This document shows, one piece after another, positions 33,295 through 44,811 of a DNA stretch of 64,000 bases (position 1 is its first letter; every line of letters begins with the position of its first letter). The stretch lies in contig NW_003101682.1 of the NCBI RefSeq assembly GCF_000003855.2, positions 559,178 to 623,177 on the forward strand. Reading direction: 5' to 3'. A program made the translations under genes and the position numbers. The DNA comes from Blastomyces gilchristii SLH14081. Its lineage: Eukaryota; Ascomycota; Eurotiomycetes; Onygenales; Ajellomycetaceae. The notes under the pieces were generated by a model that was not told the DNA's origin, did not search any database, and saw only the letters and a program-made list of their open reading frames with translations.

Positions 33295-36068
33295 TCAATG
33301 ACTTGAGCCCCAGTTTCGCCTACGAGAGGGGGGTGGCGTATAGGGTGAGCGACGTTTCAAAGATGTCCATCTATCTTCAACAGCGGGTGAGAGATCTCTG
33401 TGGTGATCCTCATCGTGTCTAACGGCAACTACACCAGCCCCAAGCAGCATTTGAACAATGTTTTGATGTTGATAGTAAATAGCATAGCATAGAGCTGTCC
33501 GGTCGGACAGATCCCGTCCGTTAACGAAATTCAAATCAATGTCCACAAGTAGTTTTTCAACGATATTTCCATAGACTTGTTTAGCAGCAACGTTTACAGC
33601 TGTTTGACCATGCCCATTACGTGTATCAACATCAGCACCAACGACAAGCAACATTTCAAGCACATCGGCATGGTCAGCAGCATAGAATAGCTGTTTCGCC
33701 GATATGCAAGTCCTTTACGTTAATATCAACCTTGCCAGTTGCAAGTAGCAATCGTACCATGTCAACATTACCTGCCATGTCAACATCACCTGCTTCGGTA
33801 GCGAGATGTAGATAGGGTAGCATTTCGATCCTGAAAGCTTCAACCACCCGAGGTGGCCTCATGCCAAATGCTCTAGGGTCTGATGGGGATCGCAAATAAA
33901 GATCATTAGTGACGTTCAAATCAACTAGGTTGCTGCAAACCAGAAGTTCGAATACTTCAAGCCAACGAGGAGGCCTTAACTTAGAATCCTTGCCTTCCAA
34001 GATTAGAGGCTTGAGAAAGAAATCAACCGAACCCCGAAGCTGATCAGTAACCAGCAGCAAGTGAGACTAGAGATAAAGCCCCTCTTCATTGCATGGAACA
34101 AAGCATCTCCGCAGTGAGAGTTAAAGGGTTGAGCCCAGTTGATGTCGGCCTTTCCAGACTCGAGTAATACTTTGACAATTGCCTCCCGGTTATCTGCAGC
34201 AGCTTGGGTTAAAATCTCACTATAGTTCACTTAAGTTGAGGGCGGTAAGTTAGAGAGTTGGTTCGTAAGCTATTATCTTGCATCATCAGCATTTTGGACG
34301 CGTTCCCATGATAGCCGTCATAGGCATCTCTCAATGCTACGGCATGGACTTTCCATTGGAAGAACGTGCTTCGTCTTAGAGCAACTCTAACAAGGCTAGG
34401 CAGGTCATTCTTTGAAAGAGCTCTTAAGCTCTCACCCGATGCATAACGGCATGCTTTCCGGCCGACGAATATGTTATTGGAAATATATCCAACAGTCCCA
34501 AGGCAAGCAATCAATAAACGCCTCTCCTTCAGGTTCATTTTCAATGAAACGTGCATGCTCAAGGATCGAGGAGACGGCATATGGAAGCAGCAATAGCCTT
34601 TGGCCTAATAGCTGCTTTAGGTTTTCTTAGTTTAGCGAAAGGCTGCCGGGACGCGTTTCCTCAGAAGCACCTGGACCTGGCCGAATCTCCACGGTTCCCG
34701 GTAGAGGCTTGTTGTGTTTTCCCAGAAACTCGATGAATTGCTTACTTGTCGAACTGGACTGGATCTCGGAGAGCGCACCAGGCAGCGGTCCCTCATGACT
34801 TTATGGCATTTTGCCTTGAACAGCTCTTCGTTGCCTGACTCTAAATTCCTAAGGAGGAGATCTCGGATTGTCTCATGGATAAACTGAACAATCCATTGGG
34901 ATTTTCCCTTGGCCTTAACCACCTCCGGGAAGCCCATCGATGAGTAAGTTACAAATCGGCACATTACATGCCTGGAACTGTCCCTTTCCTCACCAAGCTC
35001 CCAATGATCTGCCAGTTCGGGAATATAATCATTAACAGCGAAATAGTACTCTTTCAACCCCGAGGGCCGTCTAGCGTACAGGATCCAGTGAGTGCTGTGC
35101 TGAAAATATTCTTTCTGGTGCTGCAACCCCCTTTCCCAAAGTCACAAAGAGTAGTTCTGATGCTGATTTCTTCGCAGTATCAGGCCGAATAAGTCTTTCA
35201 ATTCCTCGGGGATCTGTTGAAGACATATCTCTAAATCATGGGCTCGATCCTCGACGACCTCGTCATTCAGGATTTCTATAACAAGAGAAACCCAGAGGAA
35301 AATTCCCCGAGATTTCTCTAGTATGGAAGATTGTAGGTGCATAAACCGCCTGGGATTCTCGTTTTTGTAAATCGGACTCAATTTGGATTTAATGTATCGC
35401 TCAATGTCTTCACAAGCTGAGTTTGTCTGTCGAGGACGATCTCTGTGCCTCGAATTACGCCGATTGTCGGACACGGGCGGCTCGCCAGGCAAATGCGTAA
35501 ACTGAACGGGGTTTTCGAGGTTGCCACACCACCCATAATGTTTTGGAAGAACGTCACAATCTCTCGAAGCTCTGAGTCCCCACACTCGTCGAGTGCATCA
35601 ACGTAGGTTTGTAATTCCCGATCCCCGAGGCCTTGGACGACCCGCTGGAATATTCTTTCAAGAATAACCGACTTCCAGCCACTCTTCTCGACGAGTCGTT
35701 TAGCTGTGGGATTTTCAATCAGGTGCTTCAAATATTCAGCATTCTATCCTGTCTGCCACAGCAAAGATCGATAAAGGCCCATTGGATTTCTTTTCGAGCT
35801 CTACACCGCGCGCATGGAAGAAGAAAGATATCACAGGGGAGTTCGGATTTTTCCTGGCTTCGTCGACTGCCTCAAACAGATACTTCCATCAAGTATGATT
35901 TTCCAGCTCCAGTTTACCCTGGATCCAAATGATTCCATTATGTTCCTCGATACGCTCCTTATTCCACCAACTCCTATAGTTGTCTTGGTCGAGAAGCCGC
36001 TCGCAGGATTTACCATGCTTCAGCCCTAGGCTTAAAAGGCGGAGGTCAATCTCATCAAACGACACCAT
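33295..36068 (-). pseudogene. NACHT-ankyrin (NLR-like) pseudogene
   Basis: Similarity runs in order along the minus strand but changes frame repeatedly. From the ATG at 36068: an N-terminal helical part (DEIDLRLLSL) reaching GIIWIQGK; a one-base frame change inside the Walker A loop (about 35912), after which GAGKSYLM is in another frame; another frame change near 35896; VISFFFHARG; a further shift near 35775; an in-frame TAG at 35744-35746; the Walker B-like TYVDALDECGD (about 35600); a shift near 35425; LEKSRGIFLWVSLVIEIL; a TGA at 35142-35144; the winged-helix-like WILYARRP and VQFIHETIRDLLL; then ankyrin repeats in shifting frames, including IVKVLLESGKADIN, MVRLLLATGKVDIN and VLEMLLVVGADVDTRNGHGQTAV. 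Intact relatives act in fungal self/non-self recognition. Some late shifts could be introns, but those in the P-loop and NACHT cannot plausibly be. Confidence 0.88.
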
Positions 36069-37185
36069 ATCATAAAGCGTGTGTCGATTAGCTCATCTTC
36101 AAATTATAGCATCTCAATAAATATATATCATTAAAGTTTCTGCGATAGAACCAAATAAAGCTAGAGAGATAAAGAATCTAAATATATTAGTTTTATAATG
36201 ATTGAAGAAGTATTTAATACAGATGTATGAGATTGAAGAAAATGATATTGAGATTTTGAGTGTTTTGAAGACCTGAGGCTTCCTATTGGTTGATAATATT
36301 AGTGGCTGGTTAGTGGCTCATTATTCCAAAAGTAGTTAGTTAATCACAAAAATTCCGAAAACGGACAGGTCACGTGTCATTTTGGAGCGGAGAACAAGCC
36401 GTGCATCAGACGGAATAAACTTGCTACAACTCCTCCGTAAGGCAGTTAGTTATCTTGATAGAATATCTTCCGACGGTGAACCTAATCCGTACCTCTAGGA
36501 TTGATCCCATTCGGTGCAGTGGTCTGGCCCATGTTTTGTTGCACAACATGGCGTGCTCATGAAACAATTGCTCCATCAACAAATCATAAAACATCCTTTA
36601 TGAAATTTCTATTTTGATCCTTACATTCTCTCACTCTCTCCAAGAAGAAAGGGGAAAAAAATGAAAAATGAAACAGGTCTCTAAAAATGGGACCGAACTG
36701 GGAATAGCCGGAAGCTGACAAATAAAAGAAAGAAAAAAAAAGAAACCGCACCCAAAATTCCTTTATCCGCGATTAAGTCTATAAATCGAATATATAAAGA
36801 GAAACACACATGAAACATGTAACGCCAATGCGTCCCAGTCGATCGATATGCCCCGGGAGAGAGGAGGAAAACAAAAGAAAAATCCCTATCCCCCCAAAAA
36901 AGTCGCCCGTGTCATGGATGTATGGTATGATATATAGTTTGGTATGTGCTGTAGGGATAAGACGGTCATGCCAGGATATGCGTATAAAGGGGATATGAAG
37001 TAAGCGTTCGTGGGAAGGGGTAATAAAAGCTGCGTGTAAAAACGAATGACCGGCATAGGGTAAACAAAAATAAGAGTAAAAATAAGATTATGCTCATAAG
37101 CATAAGATAAAAGCAACGTCATAATCATCAACAATAGAAACTCGGTACCTCAGTGGGGGAGCTAGCAGCGGCACCAGCATGTAAC
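36069..37185. other. Spacer with CpG-free AT-rich segment
   Basis: Lies between the NLR pseudogene and ORT1. Positions 36144-36355 have no CpG. The remainder has A-rich tracts (about 36650-36740) and no supportable gene. Confidence 0.5.
36144..36355. other. CpG-free AT-rich segment beside NLR pseudogene
   Basis: No CpG in about 212 bp, low G+C and no open frame. Same signature as the blocks at 6070 and 16196. Confidence 0.45.
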
Positions 37186-38415
37186 TCAAAGATACCGCCT
37201 CAACGCCTCATAAATCGTAAATATAAACGCCGAACTAGGCGCTGAGCGTGCGCACGTAATCCCGCAGCCGCGATACAACCCGGCAAGACCCTGCTGTTTC
37301 CAGAGAGCCTTACCGACAGCCCAAAAGGTGGGACGGCTGCACCGGGCTGCATCCCCTCCGACGGCATGCGTGATGCTTTCCGTCTGCATACGCGACTTGA
37401 CGGTATCTGCTGGGTAGAAGATGAAGTTATAGCTAATCCCCGCCGCGGCGCCTGCGAGGAGACGTTGGTAGACCAGTGGTGCGCTATCAACACCATCAAC
37501 GCTAGTACCTGTACCAGCAGTGGTTGCAGCAGTAGCAGCCTTCGAAGCGTTATATTTCTTGAAAAAAGCCAGCACACCCTCATAGCTACCAAACCACGCC
37601 GCCGAACCGCCCGTTTCACGAATGAGGGTGCCCATCTGCCCGCGCCAGAAGCCGAGAAGCCCCTCGTGCCGGAACACCGCTGCGATTAGAGCGATGGGGC
37701 CAGGGGCTTTTTGATTGGACACGAGTGAGCCCGAGCTCGAAATGGCCCCGCTGCTCCCAGCAGGAACTTGCATCTTGCACTTGATGAGTTCCACAGGCGT
37801 GAGGAGGAGCGATGTGAAAGCCCCCGACGCCGCACCGCAGATGAGTAATGCGGACTGCGGCAGTTCCACTGCAGCTACAGATTCGCCATCGCAGGACTCC
37901 GAGGCATATAGTGTCGATTTAAGAAAGTCTTGTGTTACACGGTAGCTGAAGAAGAGGCTGCTTGTCTCAACCGCTGCGCCGACGAGGGGTGCGCTGATAC
38001 CCCTATACAAGCCATTGATTCCAGCGGCCTGGAAGGATTGGCGAAAACAGTCGATGGGGCCCTTGTATAGTAGTGGGAGGCCGGCGGGCTGGGATTGAAG
38101 ACGGACTTTGACGGTATCGAAAGGGTATTCGACGAATTTTCCAGCGATTCCTGCGGTCTATGTGGTTTTAGAATCAGTGAGAGTTTAGACAAGACAGATT
38201 TTCAGGTGTTCGTCTTTCTTTGTTCTTCAACAAAATACTGAATATGATATATAACGTAGGAAAGGGAAAAAAGACAAACGGGCTACACCTACAGATCCAT
38301 ATACGATATCTTTCAAGGCTTCCACGCCATGATTAGTCGTCGAAGGAAAATCAGCCAGCTCCACCGCCATTTGGTTTTCAATGGCACCCGGAATCTGCGG
38401 TTTCACAGCGTCCAT
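37186..38415 (-). CDS. ORT1: Mitochondrial ornithine carrier (ORT1/Arg-13 type)
   Basis: Two exons on the minus strand, 38415-38293 and 38157-37186, 364 aa; the 135 nt intron splits GS/TAGIAGK in phase. Inner-membrane carriers of this group exchange matrix ornithine for cytosolic substrates in arginine biosynthesis. All three carrier repeats show the P-x-[DE]-x-x-[KR] signature: YPFDTVKVRLQ, TPVELIKCKMQ and YPADTVKSRMQ. The sequence GLYRGISAPLVGAAVE and the long Ser/Gly/Ala-rich loops between helices resemble fungal Arg-13. The start at 38413-38415 (MDAVKPQIPG) is preferred over an in-frame upstream extension that is Pro/Ser-rich. Transcribed divergently from CGR1. The exact substrate is inferred from subfamily resemblance. 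Confidence 0.88.
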
Positions 38416-39244
38416 TGCTTTGCATGTGCCTGAACCAGAAGAACGGAAGGGAGGGGAAAGAGGAAGTGGAGGGGAAAAATACAATGAATTTAGGGAGAGA
38501 GTGTTATCGGAAGAGCATTGTATAATTCTGGGAGATATATAGCCTTGGGCTAGGTGAAGATGAAGGAGACGGCGTGTGAGGGATATAGGAGAAGTAGTCG
38601 AGCGACATCACACAGAAGAGAGGAGGAGCATGATGGGTTCGCCTGAGGAGGAACCTAGGGCCGCACAGAAATTGGGCGAGAACACACGCAGGCCGAGACA
38701 GGTGGGTCGAGACGGGAGGAACAGGCAAGCCACGCTGCAAAAGGGTGGATGTGAGTTGTCTAGAAGAAGCTATCTGCGGTGCATTTGTGTGTGTCCAGAG
38801 GCGCAATTTTGGAGCTGGTGGGGATCAGAGTCACAGTTCTCGGTTGCTTTGGCTGAAGAATGAGATCCGGCGAGAAGGAAAAAAGCAAAAAACGATCCAA
38901 CATCAGTGGATTAGGTTTAGCGGCGTGATTTCGGGTGAAATAAATCGCCGAGATCCGGTTATCTGATTACGCTAAGATAATGCTATACCTAGTCCAGTCT
39001 AGTTTGTCTCCATCTGCCCCAATCACGCTCCGTCTTAGTCAGTCACCTCAATCCCCACCTACTTGGGAAACATGGTTTTTCGTTCCCGACAGAAGAATGG
39101 GAGAAGCAGCCAAAGAGACGCCACTAAAGACCTACAACTGCTAGGAGGTTTCTGGAAACTTCAGGCGTCAGTTAGGATTATCATTGTTACTCCTCCCTAC
39201 GCCCTGTTTTATAGTGTGGCAGTAACTGCACTCGCTTTGCTGCC
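38416..39244. other. Divergent promoter region, ORT1 and CGR1
   Basis: About 830 bp shared between two divergently transcribed genes. Overlapping ATG frames of 95-100 aa on both strands have no recognisable features. Confidence 0.5.
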
Positions 39245-39786
39245 ATGTCCACTACCGTCGAAACTCCGGTGAAGATCCCCGAGCCTGCATCCCAAGCACC
39301 CAAAGGCATGCGGAAAAATGGTACGAACCTACCCCGTATCTCTCCCCATATTGCTGCCTCTTACTTATTCCTCTTCCGCTCCCCAATTCACAGGGAAAAA
39401 CTGGCACGACAACAAAACCCCCTTCCGCCCCACCGCAGGGCAAACCAGCTTCGCCAAACGCCTCGAAGAGCGCAAAGCCCGCGAAGCCATGAAGGAAAGG
39501 GAGAAGGAGATGAAAGATGAGAAGGAAGCGGAACGACAGGTGTGTTTCTACAATCCAAGCACAAACCTCGACAGGAATGCTTTGCTGTATTCCTTGATTT
39601 GCTTTTCTTGAAAATATCTAATCGACAACTTGGTTTTGCTTGCAGAGACGGATTCAAGTCATTAGGGATCGCCGGGCTGCCAAAGAGGAAAAGTTGCGGT
39701 ATGAGAAGATGGCGGAGAAAATGCATAGGAAACGGGTTGAGCGGCTCAAGCGCAGGGAGAAGAGAAATAAGTTGCTCAATTCGTGA
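39245..39786 (+). CDS. CGR1: rRNA-processing protein Cgr1
   Basis: Three exons, 39245-39320, 39394-39539 and 39646-39786, 120 aa, phases consistent; intron 2 has a CTAATC branch-like site. Cgr1 is a small nucleolar protein needed for pre-rRNA processing and 60S assembly. The family core is plain: [20 protein letters not shown], then a Lys/Glu/Arg-rich coiled coil, ending in [20 protein letters not shown] and NKLLNS. No single frame contains the whole protein, so this gene is easily missed. Length matches the family. Confidence 0.95.
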
Positions 39787-40308
39787 AGTGTTTTTTGGTC
39801 ATAGTTATGTTGCATCTGTGGGCTGGGCTAAAATTTCGTATTTCTCTCCCTGATATCTGTTTTATGGAGTGCTGGCCAAGGCGTTTTTCTCTTTTGTTAT
39901 TTTGGAGTTAGAGCATTTTACGGCTTCTGTTAACGGAGTACGAGGAAATGATATCCCAGCCTGGTGGTATAATAAAACGAATAGAATAGCGCACATCCAC
40001 GAGCATATCAGTCTCCCCCTCCCAGCCTTCTTCACGTTTCGCCCGTATTTTGCTGGTGATACTCTGTATAGCTTGGCATGGCAGGGTACAGGGATGCAAG
40101 GTATCTAGTCCGCCAAGAGGTTTGCTGATTCGGAGACAAGTTCGAGGCAAAGAGACCAGATATGATTCTAACAAACTGCCATCATTAACTATCGCCCTGT
40201 CACGAAGAAAGTGTGTGAATAAAATGTTCATGTTGATATCTACACCAGGAATGACCCGCAGACACTAACCCACCCAGAGCCGCCCGGATACACACAACTG
40301 GTTGCCGC
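39787..40308. other. Intergenic region
   Basis: 3' flank of CGR1 and promoter of the next gene; nothing else seen. Confidence 0.5.
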
Positions 40309-41985
40309 ATGGCTTCTGCTAACCAAGGACACCAAAGTACAACCGCAGGCATCGAGACAATGAATACCACGTCTAATCCATCTGCAACAGCGGAATCCTC
40401 CCCAGCTTCTGTTGCTGCGTCTTTTTCTGCTTCTGCTTCTGCTTCTGTTGCTTCTGCCGCACCGCCGCTGTCAACCCAGCCAACCCAAGGTTCATCATCT
40501 CCCTCCAGCGCCCAAGCTCCCGGTCCCATACTTCCTCCTAGCATCAATAACAACGATAAGCACCCCTCCGCAAGCCATAGCCGTCGACGACTGCATCCAC
40601 AGCCACACCCTCCGAGAATACACACACAGTTTCCCTATTATAACCCTTTCTCGCTGCTAGACGACTCGTTGCTTCCCCGTAAACAGCGCTATCGTCACCG
40701 TCATTCGCTACGGCATCGTGACCAGAGCCTCCTCCCTACTCACTCCCACTCCCGCTCCCTCCCCCACTTCCAGCTCCAGCTCCATCTTCCTCACCAGCAA
40801 CAGCAGCTACAACAACAACAACAACCGCAACGCCTTGACCCTAGTTTGTTAGACGGGGATCCCAACCGCAGCAAACCCGTCGTTTCTTCAAAACAGCAGA
40901 AGGAGAAGCGCCGATATCGCCATAAACGGCATGCGTCACGGGATGGCCAACTTCCAAGGACTGTGAGGGATCACGCAAGTATGAGTTTACGACCTGGAAA
41001 GTACGTAAATAGGGATAAGGGGTCGCGTATTAATGGTGTGGGGGAGCTTAGTGTCGCTCACACGGTTGCTGCGGGACAACGGTCTGAGGCGAGCGGGCTA
41101 GAGGCGAGTGATAGTGGCAGTGGCACTACAGAGGAAAGGCTGCCCTTTGGAAGACGGAGGGAGAATGTCACCATGGCAGAGGTGAGGAGAGAGAGGATTT
41201 GGAGGATTAAGGAAGAGGAGTAAGAGCCCATACAATCCTATACTAACGCACACGCACACAGAGACACACATCCACTAACATATGAAACTGCCAGATCAAA
41301 CCGCACCACACTCAGCGACCTCTCCACTCTCTCCACAAACATAACCCGCCGCCTGGACACAACCTACTACGCCCTCCTCGAAAAAATCTCCAACCTCCAC
41401 TCAGCGATCTACTCCTTCCACACCCTCTCCACAGCCGCCTCCTCCCTCCACTCAGACTTCACCCGCGAAACAGACAACCTGTCCCGTGACACCACAGCCC
41501 AAATCGACGAGTTCCATACCGCCTTCACCGCCCAGATCCAACGCATCGAAGCCCTCGAGGGCCGCATGCGCGCTGGCGCGGAGAAGGCGGCGGCCCTAAA
41601 CAGGCGCATGGAGATTGTGCGGGGCAAGATTGAGGCATGGGATCGGCGGGAGGGGGAGTGGCAGAGGCGGGTTACGACGCGCTTAAGGATCTTCTGGGCG
41701 GTGGTGGGGACGGCGGTGGTAGTGTTGGTTGCTGCGTTGGCGGTTCAGCAATTGAGGCCCGTCGAGGGTCTTGCGGGTCTTGCAGGTACAGGGATTGGGG
41801 TTGGGGATTTGGGCGAGGGTGAAGGTGTCATCGGGAAGAATGTGTCGACGGGGAATTCGACGTGTGGGGTCGTTGGACAGGGGCTTCGGGATGTGGAGGA
41901 TGTCTGGGTTAGTAAATCGTTTGAGACAAACGGTGGGATCCGAAGGGAGGATGATACTTGCCCGAGGAACTCGGTTCAAAAATGA
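40309..41985 (+). CDS. Low-complexity coiled-coil protein with one membrane segment
   Basis: Two exons, 40309-41219 and 41295-41985, 533 aa; the intron (75 nt, GTAAGA..CAG) splits a Glu codon and keeps phase. I do not recognise a named family. Residues ~1-75 are Ser/Ala/Thr-rich, ~90-190 His/Arg/Gln-rich including a Gln tract, and ~190-305 basic. A helical region follows with SDLSTLSTNITRRLDTTYYA and a likely coiled coil (about 320-415), then a single membrane segment (FWAVVGTAVVVLVAALAV, about 425) and a short hydrophilic tail. The layout suggests a membrane-anchored protein with its long N-terminus in the cytosol or nucleus. Exon 2 is G/C-rich at third positions, supporting coding. Confidence 0.8.
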
Positions 41986-42459
41986 ATGATGGGTTTGTAT
42001 ATATACGCTGTTCTTTCCATTTTGACGGTTCGGCATAGCGGAGCTAGGGACATATCTATGGCGTTGATAATGAATTTCGTGCAGGTCTGTCCTAGGACGG
42101 CGAACAGGGGTATGGTTGTGCTTAGGGGTAAACGCAACGTTGCTCATTATACATAGAGGGGAGGAAGAATATATTTTTCAAATGTAGTTTATTTTCTTAT
42201 ATAAAATAATACTAAGGGAAAACAGGCGTCATCGTCCATATGTTGCAAACTAGTTATTCCCGTCAATGTGAAAAACAGAAGCAGCCCAAACCAGCGTCTT
42301 TAATTCCCGTCATGAAGAGTCATTATCCCGATATTCAGATATCCATCAAACCCAAAATTCCCCCGTCTCCCATCTAGAGGAGGAAAGGAAAGCTGAGAGC
42401 AAAAACAAAAGTCAATCAAACAAACACCAATCCCCCAAACCACTCAACCACCCACCCGC
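41986..42459. other. Convergent 3' flanks
   Basis: About 475 bp between convergent genes; AT-rich middle; no gene seen. Confidence 0.5.
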
Positions 42460-43541
42460 TCACCCACCCGCCCCAGCCTTCTTCTTCCTATCCTCCACAA
42501 GCTCCACATTATCCTCCGGCACCTTGGCCGCATAATTTCCCACCAACCACTCCAAAATCTCCTCACTAACATCCCCCTGCACCGTAATCTCCTCCCCCGA
42601 GCCGCCCTGTGCCGTCGCCGCGATGCCCGAAACAGCCTTCGTCACTGAACTCCCCGTTGCAAACTTCTTGCCCAACTCCTTCGAGATCTTCTTGATGTCG
42701 AGCCCGTGGGCCTCCAGGCCGGAGACGACGGTGACGTATTTGCGCTTATTGCGCTCGACGCGGCGGATTTGGATTTTGGCGGAGGCTTTGCGTTCCTGGT
42801 CGCGGGATTCGGCGAGGGCGGCTTTTGCTTCTTTTTTGGCGGCGTCTTTGGCGGCGCGTTCGCGGGCGGAGATGGAGAGGGTGTTTAGGTTTGCGGTTAT
42901 GGTTTCTGTTTTTATGGAGGGGGGAGGGGATGAGGGTTGGTTAGTTCATGATCTGTTTACATTTTGTTTTACTTCGGACTGATGGGATTGCTTCATTTGT
43001 TGGAGTGGTTTGGGCAAAAGAAAAAAAAGGGGAGGAGGAGGGGAGAGGGGGTCCGTTCGGCGTGGGTAGATGAAACGGGATATAGAACCGAGACCGAATA
43101 GGATGCAAGAGACAGCATACCGGCAGAGTATAACGTTTGATGTAAATCAGAATGATTGTCTTTCAGCCATTGTTCGCACTTCTTCGCTGTCCCGCCAAAC
43201 TCGCAATACTGCATCACCATCCTTAGCATCCAGGACCCCTCCATACAGCGGCGAAGCCAAAAGTTTCATATATATATAGTACGGATTCCTACATAATGAA
43301 GAACCGTTACGCACCTCGGGTGGAAGGGAGCAAACTGGACAATATAGCGGAAGTTAGTTGAATTGTGCCATAGAAGTATACAAAGCATCTAACGGAGTGT
43401 TCTTATGCGCCGTGGGGGAGGGGTTGCGGGGCAGCCTTTCGAGAAAGCGGGAACCGGAAACCAACCTCCGCAGTATACTATATGTCTTGCCTGGGGTTCG
43501 GGGGGCGCTGCCGAAGTTTCGTGGTCTCCTGTACCCGGCAT
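42460..43541 (-). CDS. TMA22: Translation machinery-associated protein 22 (DENR)
   Basis: Four exons on the minus strand: 43541-43466, 43334-43315 (20 nt), 43208-43121 and 42905-42460, 209 aa, all phases consistent. DENR pairs with MCT-1/Tma20 on 40S subunits for recycling and reinitiation. The N-terminal zinc-binding part is spread over the first three exons: VYCG (exon 1), VCSLPPE (exon 2) and YCEFGGTAKKCEQWL (exon 3), giving C24, C27, C34 and C43. The C-terminal SUI1 domain (about 100-195) includes QIRRVERNKRKYVTVVSGLE, ELGKKFATGSSV and EEITVQGDVSEEILEWL. The start MPGTGDHETS is the only ATG that feeds the conserved Cys motifs. Length matches the family. Confidence 0.94.
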
Positions 43542-44811
43542 ATTGCTTGGGGAATTGGATAGCGGTTCTGTAATAGAAATTATTTTAGGTGTATCCCCTC
43601 TTAATCACAATGTCGGTGGTTCTGTCGCTGGGAGAGATCACCATAGCAGGACGTCTGTGTATTCGGATTATAGTGTTTCCGCTTTTTGCATCATCCAAAA
43701 CTCAAAACGATCAAAACTCATCAGAATCAAACAGCTGGTTTAGTTACAGTTATTATTATATCATAACTACGAGTACGGAGTACTCCTGCTCCTACGATCC
43801 TCGTGCTCAATGACGCAAGTTTAGTGGCGGCACGCCCGAATGATCTTGCAATCTCATGGCTTCACTGATGTTCAAAGCCTGCGACAGCCAGTCATATTTT
43901 GGAAACATTTTAGGGGTGCAGATCTACCCCATAAGTTCCATCCCCTCATAGGCGAAGTCGTTTCATTGAATGGGTTCACTTCTATTGGCGGCGAGGTACC
44001 TAGTTTTCAGTTTGATCTGCGCCGTTGTTGCAGGAGTGTGGTTTGCTAGAGATGTGCGTTTAGTGTATTAGAAGAGAGTTTACTCAACACTAACACTTGT
44101 AGGATGGCTTCCATTTGAGGCGTATCATACACAGAGCTAGTTTGACTCTGTACTCCGTATTGGAGAATACTCGGTGTACATCTTTCAAAGAATAGCTGAT
44201 AACTATGGAATTGTGACACAATTGGTTCTCAGAAAAAGGGTAACTATCTAGAGACATAGATCACCACCATTTTATAATCAAGCGTAACAACAACCAAAAT
44301 ATGAATAAAGAAATGTTTCAGGAAGATGATATAAGAAACACGAAGACCAAATCATTAGAGTAAACAGTACGTCAGAATAAGAATTCATGAGGCTCTCAGA
44401 GCTTGTTGACGTTTGACGCATAAGCGCCCGCTAACCCTGAGGCTCGCATCTCGCGCTTAACCAAACCAAACTAAGCCGTATTAGCGCATAGCCCCAATTG
44501 CGTCATGCCTGTAGGAATCACCCCTTAACGCTCGCTACTCAATTGAGGTCACCCAGCAAGATAGTGTAGATTTTGCCCTCATGCCATCTATAATGTTGGA
44601 TATATTCTTGCTTCAATAACAAGGGTGCTGTGGGGGGACATCGTTACCTCTTAGCACCTCTCCCCTGCAATCAATGGAAGCCCAGAATTGACATTGACTC
44701 AAGTGCTGCAGCTCCGATACCGGCCCTTCCCACTGTGACCATATATTGACTACATTTCACAAGAGAAGCAGAAGCTCTGAAACAAAAGCAGATATCAAAA
44801 TAACCAGGAGA
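43542..44811. other. Divergent intergenic region
   Basis: Between TMA22 and the F-box-like gene. Carries the palindromic motif TACGGAGTA (43774-43782) and its complement TACTCCGTA (44151-44159). No supportable gene. Confidence 0.5.

Noticed and set aside
38504..38863. Overlapping ~100-codon frames on both strands between ORT1 and CGR1
   Set aside because: Lie in a divergent promoter, low complexity, no conserved features.
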